Of a DNA stretch of 64,000 nt, positions 42,801 to 50,740 are shown piece after piece. Source of the stretch: Okapia johnstoni. Lineage: Eukaryota > Chordata > Mammalia > Artiodactyla > Giraffidae. How positions within the stretch are numbered: position 1 is the first letter of the stretch; every line of letters begins with the position of its first letter. A model generated the notes under the pieces. The model had not been told where the DNA came from. It saw only the letters and a program-made list of their open reading frames with translations, and ran no database searches. A program made the position numbers and the translations under genes. The stretch lies in assembly GCA_024291935.2 (NCBI GenBank), contig CM044320.1:55122001-55186000 (forward strand). Reading direction: 5' to 3'.

Positions 42801-45034
42801 ACTGCCTACCTCCTGGGAGGGTGCAAAGGTCTGAATGCTGGATCCCAACATAGGAGAAGTCTGTGGGGAGGTGAAAAAACTAGGGGGTCCATTGGGCATC
42901 ACCTCAAAATTCTGGTCAGGAAAGGAATCATAGAGTTCCTGTGAATCGAAGTTAAGTCCCATGGGACTCTGGGTACCGTTGGCCCAGAACTCTTGGCTCC
43001 CAGCCCGAAGGTTAGTGTTGTGACTTGGGGATGAAGGTTGCCGGTTGCCCCCAAGGATGCCGTTGAGTGGGTATTGTCCCCCCGAGAACTGGGAGAGAAG
43101 GGGTGGGTCCTTGAGGTTGCTGCCAGGATTGGCAGATGGGTACTGTGAGTAGTTCCAGAGACAGTCGTAGGCCACATTGGGGTGATGGAGGTGTGAGGTG
43201 CTGGAGGAGTGGGGAGCAGAGTTCAAAATCCCTGAAGTAGTAGTGTGAGATACAGTAGATAAGCCATTAACATTCACATCCCCATTCAAACCTGGCAGAG
43301 AAGGAGGGAAAAGGGTCAGTTTCAGATATGTATGCAAGTAACAATACCAATTCTACTAAAGGAACAGCACTAACTAGAAAAAGAAAAGGTGAAGGGGTGG
43401 GGGATTCCCCTTCTACTATATTTACAGTTTTTTTGGTCTCCAGGGAACACCAAACCCAGATGCTCCTGGATGTAAGCTTAGCAACTGCGGCTGAGGCTGC
43501 TGAGTAGGGGGCTGGGGAACTCTCTCGGCCTACTACAGAAACGACCAGCAGGGAGATGGCTGCTGCTGACGCTCAGGGCTTTTTAATTTTTTTTTTCTTT
43601 TCTAAATGAAACTGTTTGCAGAATCCCTACAGTGACTTGCATTCTTCCCCACCCTCATTCCCTGGAGGAATTCTTCCCTTGGAGTGGCATGACTGAATTC
43701 TCCAGTTCCCTTCCCCCGCCCCTCTGCCTTTCCCAGTGCCTGTTTGGCCCCACGGTGGCACCAGAAGGGACAGCCTCCACCTCACTGGCACATGCAGATC
43801 CAGCACTTTGTGCTGGGCTAAGAATAGAATTCGCAGTCACCACAGCAGCAAGATCCCAGCTCAGAAGAGACTGGACTTGGCCCCCCCCCCAATAGGCACT
43901 GTACCCCATAGGGTAATAGGCACCAAGTGGAATCTCTGCATGACCAGTACTGCAGACTTCACCTTTCAACACCCATGGCAGCCTCTGGACTGGAGGGCAA
44001 TCAAATAAAAGAAACCAAAATACTAAGGAAGCGTCAGGGGAGGTGGGGGTGTGAGGGAGTTTCTATCTATCTGCAACCCTCTTGTTGAAGACAGGAAGGA
44101 GTGGTGGTTAAGCATAAGCCTGTGGCAGTATTTTTCTGCTGCAAGGAAGGAGGGAAGCATTTGAGCTCCCCCTGCTTCCAAGCATAAAGTACCTGACTGA
44201 AACCAGGCAAGAGTAGAGAGGTACTTGGCAGAGCCACTGCAGAGAGTAACTGATAAGCCAAATCCAGGGAAAGACCTGATCCTGGCAGCAGCACTTCCGT
44301 CTGGAATTACAGATGTTTCTCTCTGGGAAAACAGGTAAACTTAAAACTCTCCCTGTCCCTCTCTTCTATCCACAAGGGCAGGAAGTGGCACAGGCACTTC
44401 AAGCATCTGCCCTCTTCTCCGCTCCACAAACTAAAAGGCAAACACATCCCAACTCTCACCCAACCCCTCCACCTCCAGTCCTAGGGGTGGCTACTCCAAC
44501 CTCTAAAAACAATTTCTCAGAGGACTGGCCCTTTATCTCTTCCTCATGGGTGCAACCTGGTTATCAGAAGCAGTAGCCACCTCATCACTTTGGGGCAGTA
44601 GCCAGGGAACAGGGCTAACAGAAGAACAAGCTAAGATGAAAAGGCCAGTATATTTTTCTAATCTCTTCCAACCTTAAAACTAACAGTGTTTCTTCCATAA
44701 ACCCCTAGAACTTGCTCTAAGAAGCTTGATTTCTCTCTAGCAGTTGGAGTTCTGAGGATCCACTTCCTCCCTTCCCACCTAATATAAAAGAGAACTGTTG
44801 TGAAGTAGCCAACCCAGAGGAGAGCCCACTGATCCCATCAATCTACTCTAAAGAAATTATGCCCATTCCCTCCCAGGCCACATGGCCCTCACACTCACTT
44901 TTCCCTTGCTGGGGGAAGTTCATGGGAGACCCGTTAGTGTAGAGCCCCTCTCCTGAGGAGGGAGAGGGTTTCAGTCCTGAGGCAGCAGGTGCAGGGGGAA
45001 GGCCAGTAAAGTTAAAATGGTCGTTTGCCTCCAT
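27673..45034 (-). CDS. BAZ2A: BAZ2A (TIP5), bromodomain adjacent to zinc finger 2A, complete spliced CDS
   Basis: Large subunit of the nucleolar chromatin-remodelling complex NoRC, with the SNF2H (SMARCA5) ATPase. It silences rRNA genes by recruiting histone- and DNA-modifying enzymes (family knowledge). I joined 28 coding exons from ATG at 45034 to TGA at 27673-27675: 5736 nt, 1911 residues, every phase consistent; the human protein is about 1905. Seen in order: Ser/Pro-rich N-terminus; TAM/MBD-like domain (about 545-635); AT-hooks KRGRPR and GRGRPP (about 650-690); Lys/Glu coiled coil (about 700-835); DDT (about 840-920); WAKZ-like basic region (about 995-1150); AT-hooks ARGRPR and KRRGRPP; PHD finger (1685-1733, C4HC3 complete); bromodomain (about 1800-1905) with WPF shelf and the FDNCQTFN acetyl-lysine Asn. 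The start has a purine at -3 and G at +4. Human also has an isoform with two extra N-terminal residues, needing an upstream coding exon that I could not place. Confidence 0.97.
27927..28070 (-). CDS. BAZ2A: BAZ2A coding exon 27 (bromodomain)
   Basis: 144 bp. Acceptor aacag; donor GAGG|gtaagt. Encodes [35 protein letters not shown] and [16 protein letters not shown] shelf and the NPMDF motif before helix B are intact. Confidence 0.96.
28174..28400 (-). CDS. BAZ2A: BAZ2A coding exon 26
   Basis: 227 bp. Acceptor cctcag followed at once by CAG; donor GCGA|gtgagt. Encodes [50 protein letters not shown] and LTFCE, basic and entering the bromodomain. Confidence 0.94.
28498..28700 (+). mobile_element. 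Bov-tA SINE in BAZ2A intron, 11-bp target duplication
   Basis: gggcctcccaagtggcacaa to gactaaagtgacttagcac. Flanked by ctacttgtctg at 28487-28497 and 28701-28711. Antisense to BAZ2A, between the exons at 28174-28400 and 29026-29172. Confidence 0.94.
28757..28885 (+). repeat. MIR SINE relic
   Basis: cactcccattttataaggaa, gtgacttgtgcaaaaaagg, gaacccaggtctcc follow the MIR layout. Confidence 0.65.
29026..29172 (-). CDS. BAZ2A: BAZ2A coding exon 25 (PHD finger)
   Basis: 147 bp, 49 codons. Acceptor gtccag; donor CCAG|gtacgt. Encodes [36 protein letters not shown] and WFCAVCLAQ. All eight zinc ligands of a C4HC3 PHD are present: CxxC, CDGC, the His in CHIYC, its Cys, and CAVC. The Leu after CHIYC replaces His in the human protein as I remember it; it is not a ligand. 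Confidence 0.96.
29278..29410 (-). CDS. BAZ2A: BAZ2A coding exon 24
   Basis: 133 bp. Acceptor catcag; donor AGTG|gtaaga. Encodes [37 protein letters not shown] and EKSVNKV, just before the PHD finger. Confidence 0.94.
29506..29795 (-). CDS. BAZ2A: BAZ2A coding exon 23
   Basis: 290 bp. Acceptor ctgcag; donor AGAT|gtgagt. Encodes [37 protein letters not shown] and [17 protein letters not shown] BovB fragment fills the intron between this exon and 30996. Confidence 0.94.
29855..30877 (+). mobile_element. BovB (RTE) LINE, 5'-truncated, antisense to BAZ2A
   Basis: Encodes the C-terminal half of an RTE reverse transcriptase: [44 protein letters not shown] with the YADD motif. The frame breaks near 30.3 kb, so it is not functional. 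Ends with ggacacgactgaatgactg and gaactgaactga, the BovB tail. Lies in the BAZ2A intron 29796-30995. Confidence 0.95.
30996..31147 (-). CDS. BAZ2A: BAZ2A coding exon 22
   Basis: 152 bp. Acceptor tctcag; donor TCGG|gtaccc. Encodes [33 protein letters not shown] and [10 protein letters not shown]. Confidence 0.93.
31260..31415 (-). CDS. BAZ2A: BAZ2A coding exon 21
   Basis: 156 bp. Acceptor tcgcag; donor TCAG|gtaaga. Encodes [36 protein letters not shown] and [11 protein letters not shown]. Confidence 0.94.
31524..31746 (-). CDS. BAZ2A: BAZ2A coding exon 20 (AT-hook 4)
   Basis: 223 bp. Acceptor tcatag; donor CCTG|gtgagt. Encodes [31 protein letters not shown]-hook 4 ([11 protein letters not shown]) and [12 protein letters not shown]. 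The exon itself starts with GTGAGT, which looks like a donor. Confidence 0.93.
31907..32559 (-). CDS. BAZ2A: BAZ2A coding exon 19 (AT-hook 3, Gln/His-rich)
   Basis: 653 bp, the largest coding exon. Acceptor tttacag; donor GCCA|gtaagt. Encodes [17 protein letters not shown]-hook 3 (ARGRPRKTK), a Q/L/S/H-rich stretch ([15 protein letters not shown]), [19 protein letters not shown], and a Pro-rich end to PASSKP (about residues 1149-1366). Confidence 0.95.
32755..32965 (+). repeat. MIR SINE relic
   Basis: taagctaacatttattgaga, gccctatgacatatacattc, tagctggtaaatggcagaac: clear MIR, in the BAZ2A intron 32560-33088+. Confidence 0.8.
33089..33233 (-). CDS. BAZ2A: BAZ2A coding exon 18
   Basis: 145 bp. 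Acceptor acccag; donor TTAG|gtaggt. Encodes [36 protein letters not shown] and FVEGTEGSL. The [13 protein letters not shown] motif is typical of the BAZ/WAL WHIM region. Confidence 0.95.
33431..33490 (-). CDS. BAZ2A: BAZ2A coding exon 17
   Basis: 60 bp, 20 codons. Acceptor tatccag; donor CAAG|gtattg. Encodes [20 protein letters not shown]. Confidence 0.92.
33593..33773 (-). CDS. BAZ2A: BAZ2A coding exon 16 (acidic run)
   Basis: 181 bp. Acceptor gtcaag; atypical donor AGAG|gtacta. Encodes [32 protein letters not shown], a run of seven Glu and GRRDGE. Confidence 0.92.
33968..34042 (-). CDS. BAZ2A: BAZ2A coding exon 15
   Basis: 75 bp. Acceptor ctgcag; donor GGAG|gtaagg. Encodes [19 protein letters not shown] and EGRLR. 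Confidence 0.93.
34332..34546 (-). CDS. BAZ2A: BAZ2A coding exon 14
   Basis: 215 bp. Acceptor aaacag; donor TCAA|gtgagg. Encodes [34 protein letters not shown] and [13 protein letters not shown], the C-terminal DDT extension. Confidence 0.94.
34915..35362. repeat. DNA-transposon relic (Tigger-like, family uncertain)
   Basis: cctcaatttatgatgggatc, attgtaagttgaaaacgcat, tacacctaatctacagaac; right side cattgtaaagtcgaaaaatt and gtaagtcaaacc. Internal inverted similarity (gtaagttgaaaa / cgaaaaattgtaag). Primate-era MER/Tigger style. Confidence 0.5.
35464..35718 (-). CDS. BAZ2A: BAZ2A coding exon 13 (DDT domain)
   Basis: 255 bp, phase 0. Acceptor ctacag; donor TCAG|gtgagg. Encodes [37 protein letters not shown] and [17 protein letters not shown]. 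The [11 protein letters not shown] start matches the DDT fold, in ISWI partners the contact with SNF2H (family knowledge). Confidence 0.95.
35854..36087 (-). CDS. BAZ2A: BAZ2A coding exon 12 (Lys/Glu coiled coil)
   Basis: 234 bp, phase 0. Acceptor gggtag; donor CCAG|gtagtg. Encodes [19 protein letters not shown], more K/E repeats, [16 protein letters not shown] and CLTDHQ. A long charged helix or coiled coil just before the DDT domain. Confidence 0.93.
36269..36334 (-). CDS. BAZ2A: BAZ2A coding exon 11 (Lys-rich coiled coil)
   Basis: 66 bp, 22 codons. Acceptor ttatag; donor CAAG|gtaggt. Encodes [19 protein letters not shown] and KSK. Confidence 0.92.
36607..36704 (-). CDS. BAZ2A: BAZ2A coding exon 10
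   Basis: 98 bp. Acceptor tcacag; donor GCAG|gtgagg. Encodes [19 protein letters not shown] to CQTTNQGQ, a highly charged segment. Confidence 0.92.
37315..37460 (+). repeat. MIR SINE relic
   Basis: gcaaccctctaagtttagat, agtgacttgctccaggtcat, gtcagaatctggcagagctg. Confidence 0.7.
37992..38202 (-). CDS. BAZ2A: BAZ2A coding exon 9 (AT-hooks 1 and 2)
   Basis: 211 bp. Acceptor cctcag; weak donor CAAG|gtacca. Encodes [19 protein letters not shown], then [12 protein letters not shown] (AT-hook 1) and [12 protein letters not shown] (AT-hook 2), to KLEAQ. AT-hooks bind the minor groove of A/T-rich DNA. Confidence 0.95.
38365..38466 (-). CDS. BAZ2A: BAZ2A coding exon 8 (TAM domain end)
   Basis: 102 bp, phase 0. 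Acceptor ctcgtag; unusual donor CGAG|gtgcac. Encodes [19 protein letters not shown] and [15 protein letters not shown]. Confidence 0.92.
38637..38745 (-). CDS. BAZ2A: BAZ2A coding exon 7 (TAM domain core)
   Basis: 109 bp. Acceptor tggcag; donor CAAG|gtaatg. Encodes [30 protein letters not shown] and FPEVIK, the MBD-like core. In the family this domain binds promoter-associated rRNA rather than methyl-CpG. Confidence 0.95.
39790..39850 (-). CDS. BAZ2A: BAZ2A coding exon 6 (start of TAM domain)
   Basis: 61 bp. Acceptor ccaccag; donor ATGG|gtaaat. Encodes [19 protein letters not shown], the N-terminal edge of the TAM/MBD-like domain. Confidence 0.93.
39997..40494 (-). CDS. BAZ2A: BAZ2A coding exon 5 (Ser-Pro repeat)
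   Basis: 498 bp. Acceptor ttctag; donor ACCG|gtgagt. Encodes [19 protein letters not shown], then a long imperfect repeat built on SPA, SPEIS and SPEVS blocks, to PPSGTG. The repeat is probably disordered and phosphorylatable (inference). It accounts for much of the length difference from human. Confidence 0.94.
40060..40395 (-). repeat. BAZ2A: Coding degenerate repeat of Ser-Pro-Ala/Glu units in BAZ2A
   Basis: DNA shows repeated ggggaggctgctggggag-like blocks on the + strand. Translated on the - strand these give [32 protein letters not shown] and [13 protein letters not shown]. The units are a coding minisatellite-like array, open throughout in the BAZ2A frame. Confidence 0.85.
40940..41158 (-). 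CDS. BAZ2A: BAZ2A coding exon 4
   Basis: 219 bp. Acceptor ctgaag; donor CAAG|gtgagt. Encodes [19 protein letters not shown] to [10 protein letters not shown], an acidic Ser-rich segment. Confidence 0.94.
41642..41827 (-). CDS. BAZ2A: BAZ2A coding exon 3
   Basis: 186 bp, phase 1 in and out. Acceptor atcctag; donor CCGG|gtaagc. Encodes [19 protein letters not shown] to LEPFNTLAP. Confidence 0.94.
42698..43291 (-). CDS. BAZ2A: BAZ2A coding exon 2 (Ser/Asn/Pro-rich N-terminus)
   Basis: 594 bp, phase 1 in and out. Acceptor tgccag; donor CCAG|gtataa. Encodes [17 protein letters not shown] through [10 protein letters not shown] to LELEEEQP (about residues 46-243). No catalytic domain; low complexity, probably disordered. 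Confidence 0.95.
43292..44898 (-). other. BAZ2A: BAZ2A intron after the first coding exon
   Basis: 1.6 kb, no repeat or exon recognised. A C9 run lies near 43881. Confidence 0.6.
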
Positions 45035-45036
45035 TT
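44899..45036 (-). CDS. BAZ2A: BAZ2A first coding exon
   Basis: Acceptor ctacag before 45036; ATG at 45034-45032; donor AAAA|gtgagt. Encodes [19 protein letters not shown] to MNFPQQGK. Only two 5'-UTR bases precede the ATG in this exon, so the leader must come from upstream exons. Confidence 0.93.
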
Positions 45037-46017
45037 CTGTAGAAGGGGAGAGAAAGGAGAAAAAAATACTGGCAGTTAAACAAGGTTATGTCACCTGAAA
45101 TATTCTAGAAGGAATGCCCCCACCCTTCCATCTACTTTACTTACCCTTCTCCTACCTAAGTACTGGATAGGGCAGAGTGGTGGGGAGAAAGGGGGTTCAG
45201 GAAAAAGAGAAGAGGAAGAGGAAATATACTCCTAATCTGGGCAATGACCATATAGAAAGCATTTTTTAAAAAGTCAGCCTTGTAGAGATACAAAGAGTTA
45301 GGAGAAAAACCAAAATAACCGCCTGGAGGAGTCTTTCCCCGGTATAAGCTCCACCCTTTTAACTCCCAGCCCAGGTTACCTCTCTGTGTTAGATATTAGC
45401 CCTCAATCGTAATATTTAACATTCTCCATCCTTTTTTCTCCCCCTCAATTAAGGCCAGAGTCCGATTCTCAGGGTCTACAGAAGGTTTCCAAAGCCATCT
45501 TTTGACAGGAAAGCATGGACATGTTGGCAGAAGAAGTATATTTAATACATATCATGTTTTATTATTATAGTTGAATTAATTTTCATGTTATCCTATCTAT
45601 AGCCTCAGACATCCGAAGAAAACAGTAGAGTTACCTGAGTAAAGGAATTTGAAAAGCACACATTTCAGGAAAGGTGATCATAATGGCAAAACTCAAATCA
45701 TCAAAGAACACTTCTACTCCATTTTCATGTGAAATACTATGCTCTCAAGAATATAGCTCTGAGAAGTGTCAGAGCTGGAAAACTTATTAGATAAGAGTGC
45801 CCTAACGAATAGCATTTTGTTATGTCTACCATGACTACTTCCCCATGTTTTGGTTTTGTGGCTTAAATGTAAAGGGTCACTGAGAGAACTGCTAGGTACT
45901 TAAACTGTAAAATGCAGTGACTCATTGGGGAGAAATATGGTTAAAAAGTTCTTTACCCTCTACTGAATATGAGGTGATATACTAGTAGGAATGATGATCA
46001 AAATAAATTTACCTTTG

Positions 46018-46310
46018 GTGGCTCAGTGGTAAAGGACCCGCCTGTCACTGTAGGAGACATGGGTTCGATCCCTGGTCCAGGAAGATCTCACATGCCACAC
46101 AGCAACTAAGCCCGTGCGCCACAACTATTGAGCCTGTGCTCTGGAGCCAGGGAGCCAAAACTACTGAAACCCATGAACCCTAGAGCCTGTGCACCAAAAT
46201 GGGAAGCCTGCACACTGCAACTACAGAGTAGTCCCTCTGTACAAAACTACAGAAAAGCCCTTGCAGCAACAAAGACCCAGCACAGCCAAAAATAAATCAA
46301 TAAAAAAAAT
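46018..46310 (+). mobile_element. CHR SINE (long form), outer element of a nest
   Basis: ggtggctcagtggtaaagga, ggttcgatccctggtccagg, cacacagcaactaagcccg, cagcacagccaaaaataaat tail. Its target duplication lies at 46002-46017 and 46626-46641, beyond a second CHR element. Confidence 0.92.
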
Positions 46311-46318
46311 TATTTTGA

Positions 46319-46610
46319 GGAACTTCCCTGGTGGCCTAGTGGTTAAGAATCTGCCTGCCAATGCAGGGGACATGGGTTTGATCCCTGGTCTAGGAAGAAC
46401 CCACATGCAGTGGAGCAACTTGGCCCGTGCCCCACAACTACTGAGCGTGACTGCCCCAGAGTCTGTGCTCTGCAACAAGAGAAGCCACAATGAGAAGCCC
46501 ACACACTACAATGAAGACTAGCCCCTGCTTGCTGCAAATGAACAAAGCCAGTGTGTGGCAATTAAGACCCAGCATAGCCGAAAATAAATAGATCTTTCTA
46601 AAAATTAAAA
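46319..46610 (+). mobile_element. CHR SINE (long form), inner element
   Basis: ggaacttccctggtggccta head, ccctggtctaggaagaaccc, caagagaagccacaatgag, cagcatagccgaaaataaat tail. Inserted at or in the A-rich tail of the preceding CHR copy. Confidence 0.92.
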
Positions 46611-46899
46611 AAAAAATTTTTAAAGAATAAATTTACCTTTGATAGAGCAAAGAGAAAAAGGAAGAAAGATAGGAAACAGAAGCTAGGATTATTGGCAAAA
46701 TCTGACACATCAATCAGGTACTTAGGATATACTAGCACACACTAATTTGACATGTGAGAGACATGATCTGTTGTCATACAGAAAAAGCAACTCCTCTGGT
46801 TACTACATTTTGAAAAAGGACAGAAGAATTCCGGTAGAAAGATTTATCAAGCTCCCAAGATGAAATAATAAGCAGACCTAGGTTATGTGGGTTTTTTTA

Positions 46900-47140
46900 A
46901 TATATAATTCAATTTATTTATGGCTGTGCTGGGTCTTCATTGGTGCGAGAGGGCTTTCCCTAGTTGCGGAGAGTAGGGGCTACTCTTTGCTGCAGGCCCT
47001 AGAGCACGCAGATTTCAGTAGTTGTAGCACACAGGCTTAGTTGCTCCGCAGCATGTGGAATCTTCCTGGACTAGGACTGAACTCATGTCCTCTGCCCTGG
47101 CAGGTGGAATCTTACCCACTGTGCCACCTGGGAAGTCCTA
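46900..47140 (-). mobile_element. CHR SINE (long form), antisense
   Basis: tatttatggctgtgctgggt, ttagttgctccgcagcatgt, ends ccacctgggaagtcc. cctaggtta on both sides (46877-46885, 47137-47145). Confidence 0.9.
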
Positions 47141-47147
47141 GGTTACA

Positions 47148-47250
47148 TTTTCTGTTTTTATTCAGTTGTGCATGTGGGATCTAGTTCCCTGAGTAGGGAT
47201 CAAATCTGGGAGCACAGAGTCTTAACCACTGGACCACAGGGAAGTCCCCT
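47148..47250 (-). mobile_element. Short CHR-type SINE, antisense
   Basis: ttgtgcatgtgggatctagt, agtagggatcaaatctggg, ends ccacagggaagtccc, followed by another cctaggt. Confidence 0.82.
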
Positions 47251-47840
47251 AGGTGAGGTTTTTTAAATAACTTCTTAAAAAAACAAAACAAAAAAACTAG
47301 AAGTAAAGCTTTTTAAAGAATGAATAAATTAGGTAAGAATATATAAGACCACTGCCCAAGGTTTGTAAGAATCATATTCTTGAACATGCTAGATAATGCA
47401 AATTGGCCACCATTAGGTGAACCTAAGATAGTTCTGAGCATAAAACAAAACTCCAGTATAGCATATGGTATGATAGCTGTAAGATTTTCCATGCTTAATA
47501 CCGTAATTGTCTCCATCTTTATCAATTTTAACTAGAATTTGAAAAACAAAAGCCACTCTGTATTTTGTCAATTTAAGGGAGGAAAAGTTTTTAGGATAAA
47601 CTTATTTTCCATATAGGATTTCCTATCTTTATTCTAAAATAAGCAGCACATCCAAACTTGCTAGGCATCAATGAAGAAACTGGGTCTCTACAGAAAAGAC
47701 CTCAGGGCCCTCCAAGATTTCCCTATAGTTAAAGACCACTCCTTGGCACTAACGGTCTGAAAAATAAGCATCGTGAGAATAGTGATCCTTCCAAAATGAA
47801 AGACATTAAGGAAGAAAAGTTCATCCTCTATCCCCTAGGT

Positions 47841-48053
47841 TGCATGCATGCTCAGTCACTAAGTCATGTCCAACTCTTTGGGACCCCATGGATTGTCGAT
47901 CCCGTAGACTATAGCCCACCAGGCTCCTCTGTTCATGGGATTTCCCAGGCAGAAATACTGGAGTAGATTACCATTTCCTTCTCCACGGATTTTCCCAAGG
48001 ATCAAACCCACATCTCCTGCATTGACAGGCAGGTTCTGAGCCACCTGGGAAAG
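47841..48053 (-). mobile_element. Bov-tA SINE, antisense
   Basis: gctcagtcactaagtcatgt start, ccatggattgtcgatcccg, ends gagccacctgggaaagc. Confidence 0.9.
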
Positions 48054-48065
48054 CTTACATCACAG

Positions 48066-48202
48066 GGAGTTCCCTGGTGGTCCAGTGGTTAGGACTTGGC
48101 ACTTTCACTACCGGGGCCTGGGTTCAATCCCTGGTCAGGGAACTAAGATCCCTCAAGCCAGGCAGTACAGCCAAAATAATAATAAGCAAAGCTATAAGCA
48201 AA
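48066..48202 (+). mobile_element. Short CHR-type SINE with 12-bp target duplication
   Basis: ggagttccctggtggtccag head. Flanked by cttacatcacag at 48054-48065 and 48203-48214. Confidence 0.92.
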
Positions 48203-48530
48203 CTTACATCACAGAGAGGATATTCAGTAATTCATTACACAAGTCTAGAAATGCTATGCTTGATAATCAGATGAGAGCCAATCTCATCTGATCCCCACCT
48301 CTCCACTCCTCCAGTTTTATGCACAGCCACAACTCTGCTGGAGTGTGTGAGACACACATCTTCTGTCCTACATCCGCTGGACTATATTCTCCCACTCAAT
48401 GATAGGCCACAGTTAGTTGTCCTTTTTCTGTTTGAATCCATGAGGAAACTAGTGACTTTTTCATCTCTGCTAGTCTGGGACAGTATACCATTTCCTGTCT
48501 CACAAATTATATACTAATAAGCATAAATGG

Positions 48531-48805
48531 GGAGAAGGAAATGGAAACCCACTCCAGTATTCTTGCCTAGAGAATCCTGTGGACAGAGGAGCCTGGTGGG
48601 CTGCTGTTCATAGGGTCGCACAAAGTCGGACATGACTGAAGCGACTTAGCATGCATGCATGCATTGGAGAAGGAAATGGCAACCCACTCCAGTATTCTTG
48701 CCTGGAAAATCCCAGGGACAGAGGAGCCTGGTGGCCTGCCACCAATGGGGTCGCACAGAGGTAGACATGACTGAAGCAATTTAGCAGCAGCAGCAGCAGC
48801 AGCAG
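48531..48805 (+). mobile_element. BOV-A2 SINE with (AGC)n tail and 10-bp target duplication
   Basis: Two monomers joined by a (tgca)n bridge near 48650-48664; tail of about seven agc units. Flanked by gcataaatgg at 48521-48530 and 48806-48815. Confidence 0.94.
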
Positions 48806-49130
48806 GCATAAATGGATGGCTTACAGAAATCAGGTAAGTAAAAAGGATGAGAAGTTATCTAGTGCCTGAGGTCTGTTTCCCCAGTAGCCTCTACTGAGGG
48901 GTCATCAGGACCCCAATCACTTCATTTATAAGAAGCTTCCTAGAAACATAAAATACTCTGTGCTATGCAGTGAGATCAGTGGAACAACAGTGGGCTCTAG
49001 GCAAATTCCAGCTCTACTACTACTAGCTGTGTGACCTTGACAAGTTACTTTAAAAACATTACTATTTTACTACTGTGAGAGATATTACAAAAGCAGGGAT
49101 GATCCTCCCAGCCAGACTCACTGTATACTT

Positions 49131-49685
49131 TTGTTGTTCAGTCGCGCAATTGTGTCCAACTCTTTGCAACCCCATGGACTGCAGCATGCCAGGCTTCCCT
49201 GTCCTTCACTATCTCCCAGAGTTTGTTCAAATTCATGTCCATTGAGTCGGTGATGCCATCCAACCATCTCATCCTTTGTCACCTGCTTCTCCTCCTGCCT
49301 TCAATCTTTCCCAGCATCAGGGTCTTTTCCAATGAGTTGGCTCTTTGCATCAGGTGCCCAAAGTTTTGGAGCTTCAGCCTCAGCATCAGTCCTTCCAATG
49401 AATATTTAGGGTTGATTTCCTTTAGGATTGACTGGTTTGATCTCTGTGCTATCCATACGACTCTCAAGAGTCTTCTCCAGTACCACAATTCGAAAGCATC
49501 AGTTCTTCGCTGCTCAGCCTTCTTTATGGTCCAACTCTCACATCTGTACATGACTACTGGAAAAACCAAAGCTTTGACTATATGGACCTTTGTGTCAGCA
49601 AAGTGATGTCTCTGCTTTTTAATATGTTATCTAGGTTTGTCATAGCTTTTCTTCCAAGGAGCAAGCGCCTTTTAATTTCAGATGT
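49131..49685 (-). mobile_element. BovB (RTE) 3'-end fragment, antisense to the window
   Basis: Reverse complement encodes FPVVMYRCESWTIKKAEQR and LEGLMLRLKLQNFGHLMQR, the C-terminal part of the BovB ORF. Same orientation as BAZ2A. Confidence 0.93.
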
Positions 49686-50549
49686 CACTTAAATATGGCA
49701 TCACAGTACAGGAATGCAAAGAAAATGTGGGCAGCTCCTCTCAGCAATAAAATCAGGGTTATTTTATTTTAACCTTTCTACCCAAGATGATTTTCACGAT
49801 AAGGCCTGAAGGTAAATCATGTCTTCCCATCTAGAGCTAATGAGAAGAGTAAACCAAAGGAGAGTGTCTCCCTTTGAACTAACAGGATTTTGGTCAAATG
49901 AAAAAAGGAAATCAGTTAGTGCCCAACCCCCAGAATAGTAGACAGCTCTCCTGACCAGGAAGCATAATCAGGCCAGCACCCAGCCCAGAACCAGTAGTAT
50001 GTAAATGGATCTCTTAAGAGCCTTTAAGCTTCATTTATAAGAGTTAAGGGAGGGACACTGCCCCTTAAGCTTGAGGCAGTAAAGCTCTTGCCACATGGCC
50101 AAACAGCTTGCGCTTTCTCTCAGTTGCAACTGAAGAGGTACTACTCTGTGGACCTGCAACAGGGCTTTAACAGAAAAAGGCTGACAATGCACAAAGTGTT
50201 GAAACAAACGTTGCAAATTTCAACACTGTTGCAGATGCCCTGACCAACACTAACACTCAGATCTCTGAGGCTACCTACCCCAAACAAGACCCATCAACAC
50301 CATCCAGCTGGACCCTTAAGCAATCCCTGCAGCTTCTTACTTCATTCTTCCCATACAGAATGCTAAAATTCCACAGAACAATTTTAATATGGGGGGCTAG
50401 GAAGAGATTTCAAACACCTGTCTTTACTAAACAGTGAATGTAAATCTTGCAGTATAGTAATTAAATCATATTACATTTTAGATTTGTAATGGTGCATGTT
50501 ATGATATTTCTGAACAGTGAACATCTCTGGATTCACCCACCATACTCTA

Positions 50550-50740
50550 ATACAGTGGTTCCCAACCAGGGTGATTTTGCTCCCAGGGGACATTTAGTTA
50601 TGTAAAAAGGTATATGCTACTAGTATCTAAGAAATCGACATTGGGGATGCTCCTAATGATCATGTAATACATAAGACAACCCACCACGACAAAGGATTAT
50701 CTGGCTCTTGCTCAAGGTTGAAAAACTCTGCTATAATACA
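50550..50740 (+). repeat. MER5A-like hAT relic
   Basis: cagtggttcccaaccaggg, ccaggggacatttagttat, gacaacccaccacgacaaag match MER5A. Confidence 0.8.
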
